Assembly (NCBI GenBank): GCA_030064795.1
Contig: JASJEI010000151.1
Coordinates: forward strand, 1 to 11,170
Source: Pleurocapsa sp. MO_226.B13
GTDB lineage: Bacteria; Cyanobacteriota; Cyanobacteriia; Cyanobacteriales; Xenococcaceae
Reading direction: 5' to 3'
DNA length: 11,170 nucleotides
The notes beneath the pieces were generated by a model. It made no database searches. It was not told where the DNA came from and worked only from the letters and a program-made list of their open reading frames with translations. Made by a program: the position numbers and the translations under genes. Shown here piece after piece: positions 1 through 5,959 of this stretch. Each line of letters starts with the position of its first letter. Position 1 is the first letter of the stretch.

Positions 1-135
1 GCTAATCGTGCCACGTTTTTGTTCCTTGTACTCGCTCAGACTGCCATTTATCTCAACTAACTCCACTATCTCATAATATGGGTATTTTACTTCCGCTCCT
101 TGTGTACTAGTCGTATTCAGGAAATCAAATGTCAT
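1..135 (-). CDS. possible partial CDS of unknown function, cut by the window edge
   Basis: An open minus-strand frame begins with ATG at 135 and runs without a stop to base 1, giving 45 codons that start MTFDFLNTTSTQGAEVKYPY. The frame is also open for 11 more codons upstream, back to a TGA at 169-171, so the true start is uncertain; no convincing Shine-Dalgarno lies before the ATG. The piece is rich in acidic residues and tyrosine and has no signal peptide or motif that I recognise. It could be the start of a real gene continuing off the window or a fragment like its neighbour at 188-349. A chance frame of this length is possible. Confidence 0.3.
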   Translation of the reverse strand, partial: MTFDFLNTTSTQGAEVKYPYYEIVELVEINGSLSEYKEQKRGTIS

Positions 136-187
136 TCCAATTAATTTTTGCTGAGATGTGTTAGGCAGTCAGTTATTAAGCTTATTG

Positions 188-349
188 TTAGATAATGTCA
201 AAGCTAATTACATAGTCATCAAAATCATTGTCCCCACCACCTAATAGATCTTCAAAACCAAAAGAATTCTCTCCCACGGATTGTACGTGATTTAAACCGT
301 CAGCATTAGCTTCAGCATAAGCAGTAAAAAATTGCTCTCCATCAACTAA
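188..349 (-). pseudogene. C-terminal stub of a DUF4114-domain protein
   Basis: The minus frame encodes 53 residues ending at a TAA (188-190). The last 25 include GFEDLLGGGDNDFDDYVISF, which matches the usual end of DUF4114 domains (a GxED-x-GGGDxDFxD core just before the C-terminus). DUF4114 proteins are typically large secreted or surface, often calcium-binding, proteins in cyanobacteria. Here there is no in-frame start codon: the frame is blocked on its upstream side by a TAG at 350-352, which lies inside the TAACTAC tandem repeat. The repeat therefore marks the break point, and everything N-terminal of this stub is absent. I read it as a dead remnant; the domain match is from memory of the family, not a search. 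Confidence 0.65.
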
Positions 350-374
350 CTACTAACTACTAACTACTAACTAC
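347..374. repeat. heptanucleotide tandem repeat (TAACTAC)x4
   Basis: Four perfect head-to-tail copies of TAACTAC occupy 347-353, 354-360, 361-367 and 368-374. Short tandemly repeated heptanucleotides of this kind are well known in cyanobacterial intergenic DNA. The array joins the broken end of the DUF4114 stub to the nitroreductase gene and supplies that gene's stop codon (TAG, read on the minus strand at 371-373). A change in copy number would alter only the 3' side of the nitroreductase. Confidence 0.9.
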
Positions 375-961
375 TGACTTGTAATCCACTCTACTTTATC
401 TTGAATGGGATCGCGATTACTTTTAGTACTGGGACGATCGCTGTATCCTAAATACAAATACCCAAGACATTTATCTTTCTCTCCCAAGCCAAGAAATTCT
501 TTTAATTCATCTGTATAGGTAACACCACCAGAACCCCAAAAGCTACAAATTTGATAAGCGGATGCGGTCAACGCCATATTTTGTACGCTACAAGCAACGG
601 CTTCTATTTCTTCTATTTCCAGGATTTTCTCGGATGCTTGTCGTTGCATACAAATAACAATTACATGAGAAGACTTAAGTACATTCTGCCTCATGCGGTC
701 GTATTTTTCTGGCTTAAATTTATCTTCAGGAGTAATTTTCCGATACAAATCAGCCTGAAAATTGGCTAACTTTTCCAAACCAGAATCAGTAAAAACTTTA
801 TATCGCCAAGGTTGGGTCAAGCCGTGAGTAGGGGCCCAATTAGCATTTTCTAGGATTTGCCAAACCAGGCGATCGTCAATCTTATTACCGTTAAAAAATC
901 TTGGTTTAGTAGAACGACGAGACTGGATTGATTCGTTTAGCTGCTCGACAAAAGAAACCAT
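371..961 (-). CDS. nitroreductase family protein (FMN-dependent, YdjA-like)
   Basis: 196 residues, the usual size for the small single-domain nitroreductases. The N-terminal RRS (15-17) is the FMN-phosphate binding motif. It is followed by WAPTHGLTQPWRY at 42-54, the N-terminal active-site stretch of the YdjA-like subgroup, the helix around AVACSVQNMALTA (121-133), and SFWGSGG at 140-146 as the second FMN-contacting loop. Members are cytosolic homodimers that use NAD(P)H to reduce nitroaromatics, quinones or related electrophiles; the physiological substrate cannot be told from sequence. The ATG at 961 is the only good start and has no clear Shine-Dalgarno. It is transcribed divergently from the response regulator across a 404-base gap, and a perfect AT-rich dyad lies 34 bases upstream of its start. 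The stop codon lies in the heptanucleotide repeat. Confidence 0.88.
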   Translation of the reverse strand: MVSFVEQLNESIQSRRSTKPRFFNGNKIDDRLVWQILENANWAPTHGLTQPWRYKVFTDSGLEKLANFQADLYRKITPEDKFKPEKYDRMRQNVLKSSHVIVICMQRQASEKILEIEEIEAVACSVQNMALTASAYQICSFWGSGGVTYTDELKEFLGLGEKDKCLGYLYLGYSDRPSTKSNRDPIQDKVEWITSQ

Positions 962-1365
962 AGTTAAATAAAATAATCTGCGATCGGTCGAGAAAAATTA
1001 CTTTTAGTAATTTCAAGCAAGCAATTATACCTTAAGTGACTAGGAAGATAACCTAGGTATTGGACATCATTTGATTTGCCGATTACTAATCATATTATTC
1101 TAAAGCCTGAAGATTCAAGCTACAAATAAAGGTAGGTGGTATCACTATTTATCAGAAAAGGGATGTCGAAAAATAATATTAAGGTTAAATTATATATTGT
1201 GTAATTCTACAGTTATGTTAGCTCAAAATAAGTTGCCGATCTTAGAGTGGAATTAACATATTCTTAAAATTATCAATACAGCGATCCCTCTCAGACTTAA
1301 ATGTATATAGGGAGATTTCAGAGAACTAAGTCAATACTTACGCTAAAAATTAACGATTAATACCT
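962..1365. other. divergent intergenic region between nitroreductase and response regulator
   Basis: This 404-base AT-rich stretch must hold the promoters of both flanking genes. Apart from the dyad at 995-1013 I see no long open frame, RNA structure or repeat. A TATATA-like stretch at 1304-1309 might be a -10 element for the response regulator, but no -35 element supports it and the start at 1366 has no Shine-Dalgarno. Confidence 0.5.
995..1013. promoter_or_regulatory. perfect AT-rich inverted repeat upstream of the nitroreductase
   Basis: AAATTACT-TTT-AGTAATTT is a perfect 8-base dyad with a 3-base centre, 34 bases before the nitroreductase ATG. Position and symmetry suit an operator for a dimeric regulator. 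It is AT-rich and lacks a following T-run in the useful direction, so a terminator is less likely. No regulator is identified. Confidence 0.35.
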
Positions 1366-2019
1366 ATGAAAGACATTTCGCAAAAAGATAGCAAAAAATT
1401 ATTGCTTATAGATGACGACCCAAATTTGATTTTATTGGTAAAAGACTATCTAGAGTTTAGAGGGTATAACGTAGATACAGCAGAAAACGGCAGAGAAGCT
1501 TTAGAACTGCTCGATAATAACAGTGAGATTCCAGACATGATCATCTGTGATGTAATGATGCCTGAGATGGATGGATATTCTCTCGTCAAGCATATTCGTC
1601 AAGAACCAGCTACGAATAGAATCCCTGTATTATTTCTTTCGGCAAAGGGTCAAAGTCAAGACAGAGTAAAAGGCTTAAATGAAGGGGCTGATGTATACAT
1701 GGTCAAGCCCTTTGAACCAGAAGAATTGGTCGCCCAGGTAGAGTCTTCCTTAAACCAAATCAGACGTTGGGAACAAGGTCGTCCCAAAGCTTTGGGAGGT
1801 GGCCCGACAATTCATGTCCCTCACAACGTAGAACTGACTCCTACTGAATTAAAAGTTGTCAATTTAGTAGCAAAGGGAATGGCTAATCGTGAAATTGCCA
1901 AACAATTAAATGTTAGCCAACGTACCATCGAAAGTCATGTTTCCAATATGCTCAATAAAACCAGTCTTAACAACCGCACGGAGTTGGCCCGCTGGGCAAT
2001 GGAAAGCAGCATGGCTTGA
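1366..2019 (+). CDS. response regulator, NarL/FixJ type (REC + LuxR-type HTH), Rre1/Ycf29-like
   Basis: 217 residues with two domains. The receiver domain (about 10-130) has the acidic pocket D16-D18, the phospho-acceptor D62 in ICDVMMPEMDG, S92 in place of the switch threonine, and K114 in VKPF. A short linker leads to a LuxR/NarL helix-turn-helix at about 155-215 (LTPTELKVVNLVAKG, ANREIAKQLNVS, RTIESHVSNML). It is a cytosolic transcription factor driven by a histidine kinase that is not encoded here. The order and spacing resemble the cyanobacterial Rre1 and plastid Ycf29 group, but I cannot assign the ortholog. The C-terminus ends Met-Ala, and the TGA stop lies within the right end of the TnpB element. 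The reconstructed empty site would also read Met-Ala-stop, so the protein is unchanged by the insertion. Confidence 0.9.
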   Translation: MKDISQKDSKKLLLIDDDPNLILLVKDYLEFRGYNVDTAENGREALELLDNNSEIPDMIICDVMMPEMDGYSLVKHIRQEPATNRIPVLFLSAKGQSQDRVKGLNEGADVYMVKPFEPEELVAQVESSLNQIRRWEQGRPKALGGGPTIHVPHNVELTPTELKVVNLVAKGMANREIAKQLNVSQRTIESHVSNMLNKTSLNNRTELARWAMESSMA

Positions 2020-2130
2020 CGTTCTCCCCTCCCTAAAAGAGAAGGGGATTCACTTCATCACTGAAGCAATTTCCTCTTTCGACGAGTCGGCTTACTCGGC
2101 TGTGTTTCCACGACCGAATAGAGGTCGTTC
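1996..2130 (-). ncRNA. predicted TnpB guide RNA (omega/reRNA) with guide in the response-regulator gene
   Basis: The 3' end of tnpB and the right end of the element contain three successive hairpins in minus orientation. They are CGACC/GGTCG (2111-2127), CTTCA-loop-TGAAG (2053-2066, over the tnpB stop) and the C-rich/G-rich stem (2026-2047). This is where TnpB-associated RNAs of the family are made, with the guide taken from DNA just beyond the TCAA end. The guide here would be the first 16-20 bases below 2016, beginning GCCATGCTGC, antisense to the last codons of the response regulator. The 5' limit of the RNA is not visible and the coordinates are approximate. Confidence 0.5.
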
Positions 2131-3332
2131 TCTCCAGAGGCGTTATCGATTTCGGTGCGCCCCACCGTATCTGCTAGCTGTTTTAAGCCAGCTTTGAGAA
2201 TGTTGCGTGCAGCATTTTCATCTCTGTCTGCAACATAAGAACAGGCATGACAAGAATGGGTTCTCGTGCTTAAGGTTTTGACTACTGGTTCGCTACAGTT
2301 AGAACAGTTAATACTGGTATAGCTAGGATTAACCGCAATCACTGGCACTCCATAAACTACGCCAAAATATTCCAGCCATTCTCGGAACTTGCGCCAGCTA
2401 GCGTCATTAATTGACTTGGCTAACTTGTGGTTTTTTACCATGTTACGCACCTGTAGGTTTTCGATCGCTACCAAATCGCTAGTTTGTATGACGCGCTGGG
2501 CTAATTTACATACCCAATCGTTACGTCTGCGTGAAACCTTGAGGTGCGCTCTACCTAATTTATTTCTGGCTTTGGCTCGGTTCTTACTTTTCTTCTCAGT
2601 TCTCGACAGACGACGTTGAAGTTTTTTAAGCTTACGTTCGTCTATCTTTAGAAACCGAGGATTATCTACCGAGTCGCCCAAATTATCGGTATAGAAATGG
2701 CTTAAACCAACGTCTAAACCTCGTTGTATTCCTGTTAGTTCTTTATCTATCCTCCTCTCTGCATCGATTAAAAATTGGGCATAGTAACCATCATGTCTTC
2801 TGACAACTCTCACTCGTTTAATCTGTTCGAGTTGATAGAAATGTAGGTCACGAGTTCCCCATAACTTGAAATTGCCTGCTTTAAAGCCATCGGTGAACTT
2901 TATATAACGTCGGCACTCGCTTAATTTCCAGCCACTAGTTTTGTATTCTACTGAGGCTCTAGTTTTATATTTAGCAAACTTCGGAAAACCTGCTTGGTGC
3001 GCGTTCCCTTGCTCGGGAAACCCGAGCGGGGTCGCATCCGCTTTCTTCCCTTTGATTTGCGCCCCCGAATTCCGATAAAATCGCTCTACAGATGCCCAGG
3101 CTCTTTCTGCATGGGCTTGACGAGCCATTGAATTTAGCTTCTTCGTCCAGGGAAATGACCGATTGTCTGCTAAAACCTTGCAGTACTTATAAGCATCATT
3201 ACGACTTTTGACTTGTTTGTCCATCCAAGCACGAATTATAGAATTTCTTACAAAGCGACCAGTACGAATAGCTTCATCTAGCTTTTCGTATTGCTGCTGT
3301 GTTCCTTCTAATTTGGCTTCGTAGACAATCAC
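2058..3332 (-). CDS. tnpB: TnpB, RNA-guided endonuclease of the IS200/IS605 family
   Basis: 424 residues, full length for the family, starting at GTG (MIVYEAKLEG); a TAA five codons upstream rules out a longer form. An N-terminal helical OrfB domain (about 1-90) and a beta-rich stretch (SVEYKTSGWKLS, 127-138) lead into a split RuvC nuclease. D207 lies in GLDVGL, E291 in AIENLQ and D371 in DRDENAARNI, and a zinc ribbon has C343/C346 and C361/C364. All three catalytic acids and all four cysteines are present, so the enzyme should be active. TnpB uses an RNA from the element's right end to cut DNA next to a TAM that equals the insertion target, which favours retention of the element. Residues 98-114 form an extra segment encoded by a GC-rich palindromic repeat, placed before the conserved GFPKF. 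After the zinc ribbon there is a basic, low-complexity tail (…RRKRKLLQ) that overlaps the predicted guide RNA. Confidence 0.93.
   Translation of the reverse strand: MIVYEAKLEGTQQQYEKLDEAIRTGRFVRNSIIRAWMDKQVKSRNDAYKYCKVLADNRSFPWTKKLNSMARQAHAERAWASVERFYRNSGAQIKGKKADATPLGFPEQGNAHQAGFPKFAKYKTRASVEYKTSGWKLSECRRYIKFTDGFKAGNFKLWGTRDLHFYQLEQIKRVRVVRRHDGYYAQFLIDAERRIDKELTGIQRGLDVGLSHFYTDNLGDSVDNPRFLKIDERKLKKLQRRLSRTEKKSKNRAKARNKLGRAHLKVSRRRNDWVCKLAQRVIQTSDLVAIENLQVRNMVKNHKLAKSINDASWRKFREWLEYFGVVYGVPVIAVNPSYTSINCSNCSEPVVKTLSTRTHSCHACSYVADRDENAARNILKAGLKQLADTVGRTEIDNASGENDLYSVVETQPSKPTRRKRKLLQ
2991..3041. repeat. GC-rich palindromic repeat inserted in frame in tnpB
   Basis: This 51-base segment is far more GC-rich than its surroundings. 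It is centred on a perfect hairpin, GCTCGGG-AAA-CCCGAGC (3011-3027). It adds 17 codons (residues 98-114, ADATPLGFPEQGNAHQA) between the basic GKK and the conserved GFPKF of TnpB, without a stop or frame change. TnpBs of this group usually go directly from the basic stretch to G-[FY]-P-[KR]-F, so I infer an insertion. It resembles interspersed palindromic repeats of cyanobacteria and is analogous to the protein-inserting palindromic elements of Rickettsia. Confidence 0.6.
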
Positions 3333-3386
3333 ATTTTTATCGTTTTAGTTCACGATAATATTTTACCATAAATACATAAATAAATT

Positions 3387-3458
3387 TAAGCTGGCTTATA
3401 TCCTCGCCCTATGAAGAGACGACAAAGGGCTATGCCCGCATGTGTTTACGCCAGCTTA
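3387..3458. repeat. inverted repeat structure at the left end of the TnpB element
   Basis: TAAGCTGGC (3387-3395) and GCCAGCTTA (3450-3458) are perfect 9-base inverted repeats. They enclose an inner GCCCT/AGGGC hairpin (3406-3410 with 3426-3430). A second perfect 10-base pair, TTTTACCATA (3361-3370) with TATGGTAAAA (3457-3466), straddles the proposed left tip and the TTAC target. Together these suit a folded left end recognised as single-stranded DNA by a Y1 transposase. Confidence 0.6.
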
Positions 3459-3543
3459 TGGTAAAAATTTGAGGGAAAAACTGAGAAAATTACCACAAAA
3501 GCTTGCTTAAATAATAAACAGTCTGTTACCATACTTATTTAGT

Positions 3544-3616
3544 GCTGGCGTAGCTCAGTTGGTAGAGCAGCTGATTTGTAATCAGCCGGTCGCAGGTTCG
3601 AGTCCTGTTGCCAGCT
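3544..3616 (+). tRNA. tRNA-Thr (anticodon UGU)
   Basis: The 73 bases fold into a full cloverleaf. The acceptor is GCTGGCG with TGCCAGC, and the discriminator is T. The D stem is GCTC/GAGC. The anticodon stem GCTGA/TCAGC has loop TTTGTAA and anticodon TGT at positions 34-36. The T arm is GCAGG-TTCGAGT-CCTGT. No CCA is encoded, which is usual in cyanobacteria. It reads codons ACA and ACG, and probably others by wobble. It lies 83 bases beyond the TnpB element, and its 3' half is repeated 136 bases downstream. Confidence 0.95.
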
Positions 3617-3645
3617 TAGAAAATAGAGTGGTGATAGCCTGCAAG
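3590..3645 (+). repeat. direct repeat copy 1: tRNA-Thr 3' end plus downstream flank
   Basis: This copy covers the T arm and acceptor of tRNA-Thr and about 28 bases beyond. It is matched by 3726-3781: the first 25 bases differ at one position, and the shared flank includes AAAATAGAGTGGT and CTGCAA. The offset is 136 bases, or 137 after a single-base indel in the flank. Confidence 0.8.
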
Positions 3646-3725
3646 CACCATCGTTTGCTAAACCGTATTATTTAACCGATTCATTTTTTCGCTCACTGAT
3701 AATTTTTGGGGATTTAGGGTTTCGA

Positions 3726-3781
3726 TCGCGGGTTCGAGTCCTGTTGCCAGATTTAAAAAATAGAGTGGTAACGATCTGCAA
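3726..3781 (+). pseudogene. duplicated 3' end of tRNA-Thr with its flank (tRNA remnant or att-like repeat)
   Basis: TCGCGGGTTCGAGTCCTG continues to TTGCCAG and then to AAAAATAGAGTGGT, repeating the 3' third of tRNA-Thr and its downstream flank. No matching 5' acceptor arm or anticodon arm precedes it, so it cannot be a working tRNA. Two readings fit. It may be a tandem duplication whose 5' half has decayed (a GCTCA at 3691 sits near the expected D-arm position), or a relic of integration at the tRNA 3' end. The copy ends 42 bases before purB, within its leader. Confidence 0.7.
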
Positions 3782-3823
3782 ACATGGTTGTACAATTGAC
3801 AGTTGTATTTTGCTACACAGACT

Positions 3824-5119
3824 GTGATTGAACGCTATACTCTGCCCGAAATGGGCGAAATTTGGACTGATAACTATAAACTAAAGACATGGCTACAGGT
3901 AGAAATAGCAGTCTGCGAGGCACAAGCAGAACTGGGATATATTCCTCAAGAGGCTGTCGAGGAAATTAAAGCTAAAGCTGATTTCGATCCGCAACGGGTG
4001 CTAGAGATTGAGGCTGAAGTTCGTCATGATATGATTGCTTTCCTCACCAACGTCAATGAATATGTGGGTGATGCGGGGAGATATATTCATCTAGGCTTGA
4101 CTAGCTCTGATGTCTTAGATACTGGTATTGCTTTACAGATGCTTGTCAGTCTGAATCTGATTCTCGAATGTTTAGAAGAATTAATTCAGGCAATTCGCTA
4201 TCAAGCCCAACAACATCGCTATACTGTAATGGTAGGTAGATCCCATGGGATTCATGCCGAACCAATTACCTTTGGTTTTAAATTAGCTGGATGGTTGGCA
4301 GAGGTGCTACGCAATCGCGATCGCTTGGTTAGACTCCGCAAAGAAGTGGCTGTAGGGAAAATTTCTGGTGCAGTTGGTACTTATGCTAATGTCGATCCAC
4401 AAATAGAAGCGATCGCCTGTCAAAAGTTGGGTTTAGAACCAGATACTGCCTCTACTCAGGTGATTTCTCGCGATCGTCATGCAGACTTCGTGCAGCAGTT
4501 GGCTTTATTAACCGCTTCGATCGAACGCTTTGCGGTGGAAATCCGTAATTTGCAGCGTACAGATGTCCTAGAAGTTGAGGAATTCTTTTCTAAAAAGCAA
4601 AAAGGTTCTTCGGCTATGCCCCACAAACGTAACCCCATCCGTTCCGAACGTTTAACAGGTATGGCGAGAATTATCCGTGGAAACGCAGTAGCTGCTCTAG
4701 AAAACGTCGCTTTATGGCACGAGAGAGATATATCTCATAGTTCTGTAGAACGGGTTATTTTGCCCGATAGCTGCATTCTGACGCACTTTATGCTCAAGGA
4801 AATTACTGGCTTGGTGAAAAACCTGCTTGTATATCCCGAAAATATGAAACGCAATATGAATGTCTATGGTGGAGTCATCTTTAGTCAACGAGTATTGCTT
4901 ACTTTAGTCGAGAAGGGCATGAATCGAGAAGAAGCCTATCGCGTAGTGCAGGGATGCGCTCATACCGCTTGGAATCAAGTCGATGGAGATTTTCGCCAAT
5001 TGATTTCTCAAGACGAGACTGTTACCAAAATTCTTTCCCCAGAAGAAATTGATGCCTGTTTCGATCCCAACCATCATTTAAAAAATCTCGATGAAATTTA
5101 CCAACGTTTGGGTATTTAA
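3824..5119 (+). CDS. purB: adenylosuccinate lyase
   Basis: Cytosolic fumarase/aspartase-superfamily enzyme. It cleaves SAICAR to AICAR and adenylosuccinate to AMP, releasing fumarate in both steps of purine synthesis. I start it at GTG 3824 (VIERYTLPEMG), giving 431 residues. The frame is open to a TTG at 3803, but with the GTG start the catalytic histidines fall at H68 (EVRHDM) and H141 (GRSHGIHAEP), matching the Bacillus numbering. The superfamily signature SSAMPHKRNP, with the catalytic serine on the mobile loop, is at 262-271. TSSDVLDT at about 93-100 is another conserved substrate-binding block. There are no breaks or missing residues. It appears monocistronic, downstream of tRNA-Thr, and its leader includes the duplicated tRNA 3' end. 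Confidence 0.96.
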   Translation: MIERYTLPEMGEIWTDNYKLKTWLQVEIAVCEAQAELGYIPQEAVEEIKAKADFDPQRVLEIEAEVRHDMIAFLTNVNEYVGDAGRYIHLGLTSSDVLDTGIALQMLVSLNLILECLEELIQAIRYQAQQHRYTVMVGRSHGIHAEPITFGFKLAGWLAEVLRNRDRLVRLRKEVAVGKISGAVGTYANVDPQIEAIACQKLGLEPDTASTQVISRDRHADFVQQLALLTASIERFAVEIRNLQRTDVLEVEEFFSKKQKGSSAMPHKRNPIRSERLTGMARIIRGNAVAALENVALWHERDISHSSVERVILPDSCILTHFMLKEITGLVKNLLVYPENMKRNMNVYGGVIFSQRVLLTLVEKGMNREEAYRVVQGCAHTAWNQVDGDFRQLISQDETVTKILSPEEIDACFDPNHHLKNLDEIYQRLGI

Positions 5120-5238
5120 TTATTCGGCGTTATATTCATTAGGGATAGGTTATGGCGAGGTATTTGGAGACTAAACGAGCGAAAAACGGGGTGAATTATT
5201 AATCTTTTTAATTCAGAATTATCTTGCAACTAGGCAAC

Positions 5239-5262
5239 GCCAATTTTCTTAGAATAATTGGC
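5239..5262. terminator. weak terminator-like hairpin after purB
   Basis: GCCAATT and AATTGGC form a perfect 7-pair stem around a 10-base loop, 119 bases after the purB stop. No uridine tract follows in either direction, so factor-independent termination is doubtful. Confidence 0.25.
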
Positions 5263-5657
5263 AATCAATTGGTCTAATATATTACCTCTGCCCTAAAATT
5301 AGCTTAAATTGCGAGTTATGAGTCATAGGTCATGAGCTTTAAAGCTAACTATTTACCTAGTAACTTAAAGCTTATAGCCTACAGCTTATAGCTACTCGCT
5401 CGAATAGAAGATAGCGATGTCTTTGACTAGCTCTGCAAAAGCAATCGCAGTCAAGAATCTCAGACGTTACAACGCATATTCTTTAAAGCTTTCCTTCAAA
5501 TTAAATATTGCTTCCAGAATTAGTACCTTGTTTATCTCAAGGTTACATAGCTTAAATTGCATATTTATATTGATTTAAATCTATATTAATCTAACAACGT
5601 GACAATAGAAATTTAAAAATTCGGATTAATAAAACTACCTTAAATCAAACTACCCTT

Positions 5658-5662
5658 GGAGG
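5658..5662 (+). promoter_or_regulatory. strong Shine-Dalgarno for the gene at 5673
   Basis: GGAGG ends 10 bases before the ATG at 5673. It is the only textbook ribosome-binding site in the window. It supports translation of this small frame and fixes its start. Confidence 0.75.
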
Positions 5663-5672
5663 AAATTGAAAA

Positions 5673-5870
5673 ATGTCTATTTTTCAGAGAAAAAAGCAAT
5701 TTGAGACGCAATCGCCTGAAGAAAAGAGTTTAATAAATAGAACTAATAATTTCTTAGAAGCCACAGAAAGATTTTTCAAAACTACAGCAGGAGCGATCGC
5801 ATCTGTGACTCTTCTACTAGGAGCTATCGACTGGTTGAAGCAGGAAGATAACTCTAATGGACAACTTTAG
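5673..5870 (+). CDS. small single-pass membrane protein of unknown function
   Basis: 65 residues. Residues 1-35 are polar and charged with a basic start (QRKK), 36-54 form one hydrophobic segment (TTAGAIASVTLLLGAIDWL), and a short acidic tail follows. This fits a membrane-anchored helix with about 35 residues on one face. I know no family for it. A strong GGAGG fixes the start. The tail overlaps an ATG at 5857 that appears to be the original start of the next gene (see 5960-6403), so the two genes probably form a translationally coupled pair. A HIP1 site lies within the coding region. It is real on the evidence of its ribosome-binding site and the organised membrane segment, but its role is unknown. 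Confidence 0.65.
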   Translation: MSIFQRKKQFETQSPEEKSLINRTNNFLEATERFFKTTAGAIASVTLLLGAIDWLKQEDNSNGQL

Positions 5871-5959
5871 ATAAGTTTATCGTAACAGCTACTACCAGTC
5901 TAGGTATTGCTGTCGGAGCGCAAATTCCCAAAACCTGCTCGCATCGACATTTCGGAGAT

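Larger units (their letters stand above)
2016..3460 (-). mobile_element. IS200/IS605-family element, TnpB-only (IS1341-like)
   Basis: A 1445-base element read on the minus strand. The left end follows a TTAC tetranucleotide (plus-strand GTAA at 3461-3464), and the right end closes with TCAA (plus-strand TTGA at 2016-2019). These are the left and right cleavage tetranucleotides known for IS608-type elements. Both ends carry sub-terminal hairpins: GCCCT/AGGGC at 3406-3430 on the left and an 8-pair stem with two G-T pairs at 2026-2047 on the right, about 7 bases before TCAA. There are no target duplications or terminal inverted repeats, as expected for this family. No tnpA is present, so transposition would need a Y1 transposase in trans. 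Removing 2016-3460 rejoins the flanks as ATG GCG TAA, an in-frame stop for the response regulator, which supports these exact limits. Confidence 0.72.
5120..5672. other. repeat-bearing intergenic region downstream of purB
   Basis: 553 AT-rich bases. A perfect 7-base inverted repeat, GCCAATT/AATTGGC (5239-5262, 10-base loop), is the only terminator-like hairpin after purB, and it lacks a T-run. Further on are degenerate direct repeats: GAGTTATGAGTCAT followed by AGGTCATGAG (about 5314-5337) and two copies of AGCTTATAGC (5369-5378 and 5383-5392). This is a pattern common in cyanobacterial spacers. A 53-codon frame starts with ATG at 5417 and stops at 5576-5578, but it has only a weak AGAAG upstream and no recognisable features, so I do not call it. 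The last 30 bases hold the leader of the gene at 5673. Confidence 0.6.

Noticed and set aside
347..374. Regular short repeats as a possible CRISPR array
   Set aside because: The units are 7 bases head to tail with no spacers; this is a heptanucleotide tandem repeat.
1910..2619. Plus-strand open frames over the response-regulator 3' end and tnpB
   Set aside because: They are antisense or out-of-frame shadows of two well-supported genes and contain no family features.
3450..3458. GCCAGCTTA in the TnpB left end, identical to the tRNA-Thr 3' end at 3610-3618, as an att-like link
   Set aside because: Nine bases only, and they are fully explained as one arm of the element's left-end inverted repeat; probably coincidence.
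2016..3543. A tnpA gene completing the IS200/IS605 element
   Set aside because: No HUH-Y1 transposase frame exists on either strand within or beside the element.
3680..3751. A second functional tRNA upstream of purB
   Set aside because: Only the T arm and 3' acceptor strand are present. No 5' acceptor strand or anticodon arm can be formed.
3803..3823. TTG at 3803 as the purB start
   Set aside because: It adds seven residues not usual in PurB. The GTG at 3824 places the catalytic histidines at 68 and 141 and gives the normal start VIERYTLPEMG.
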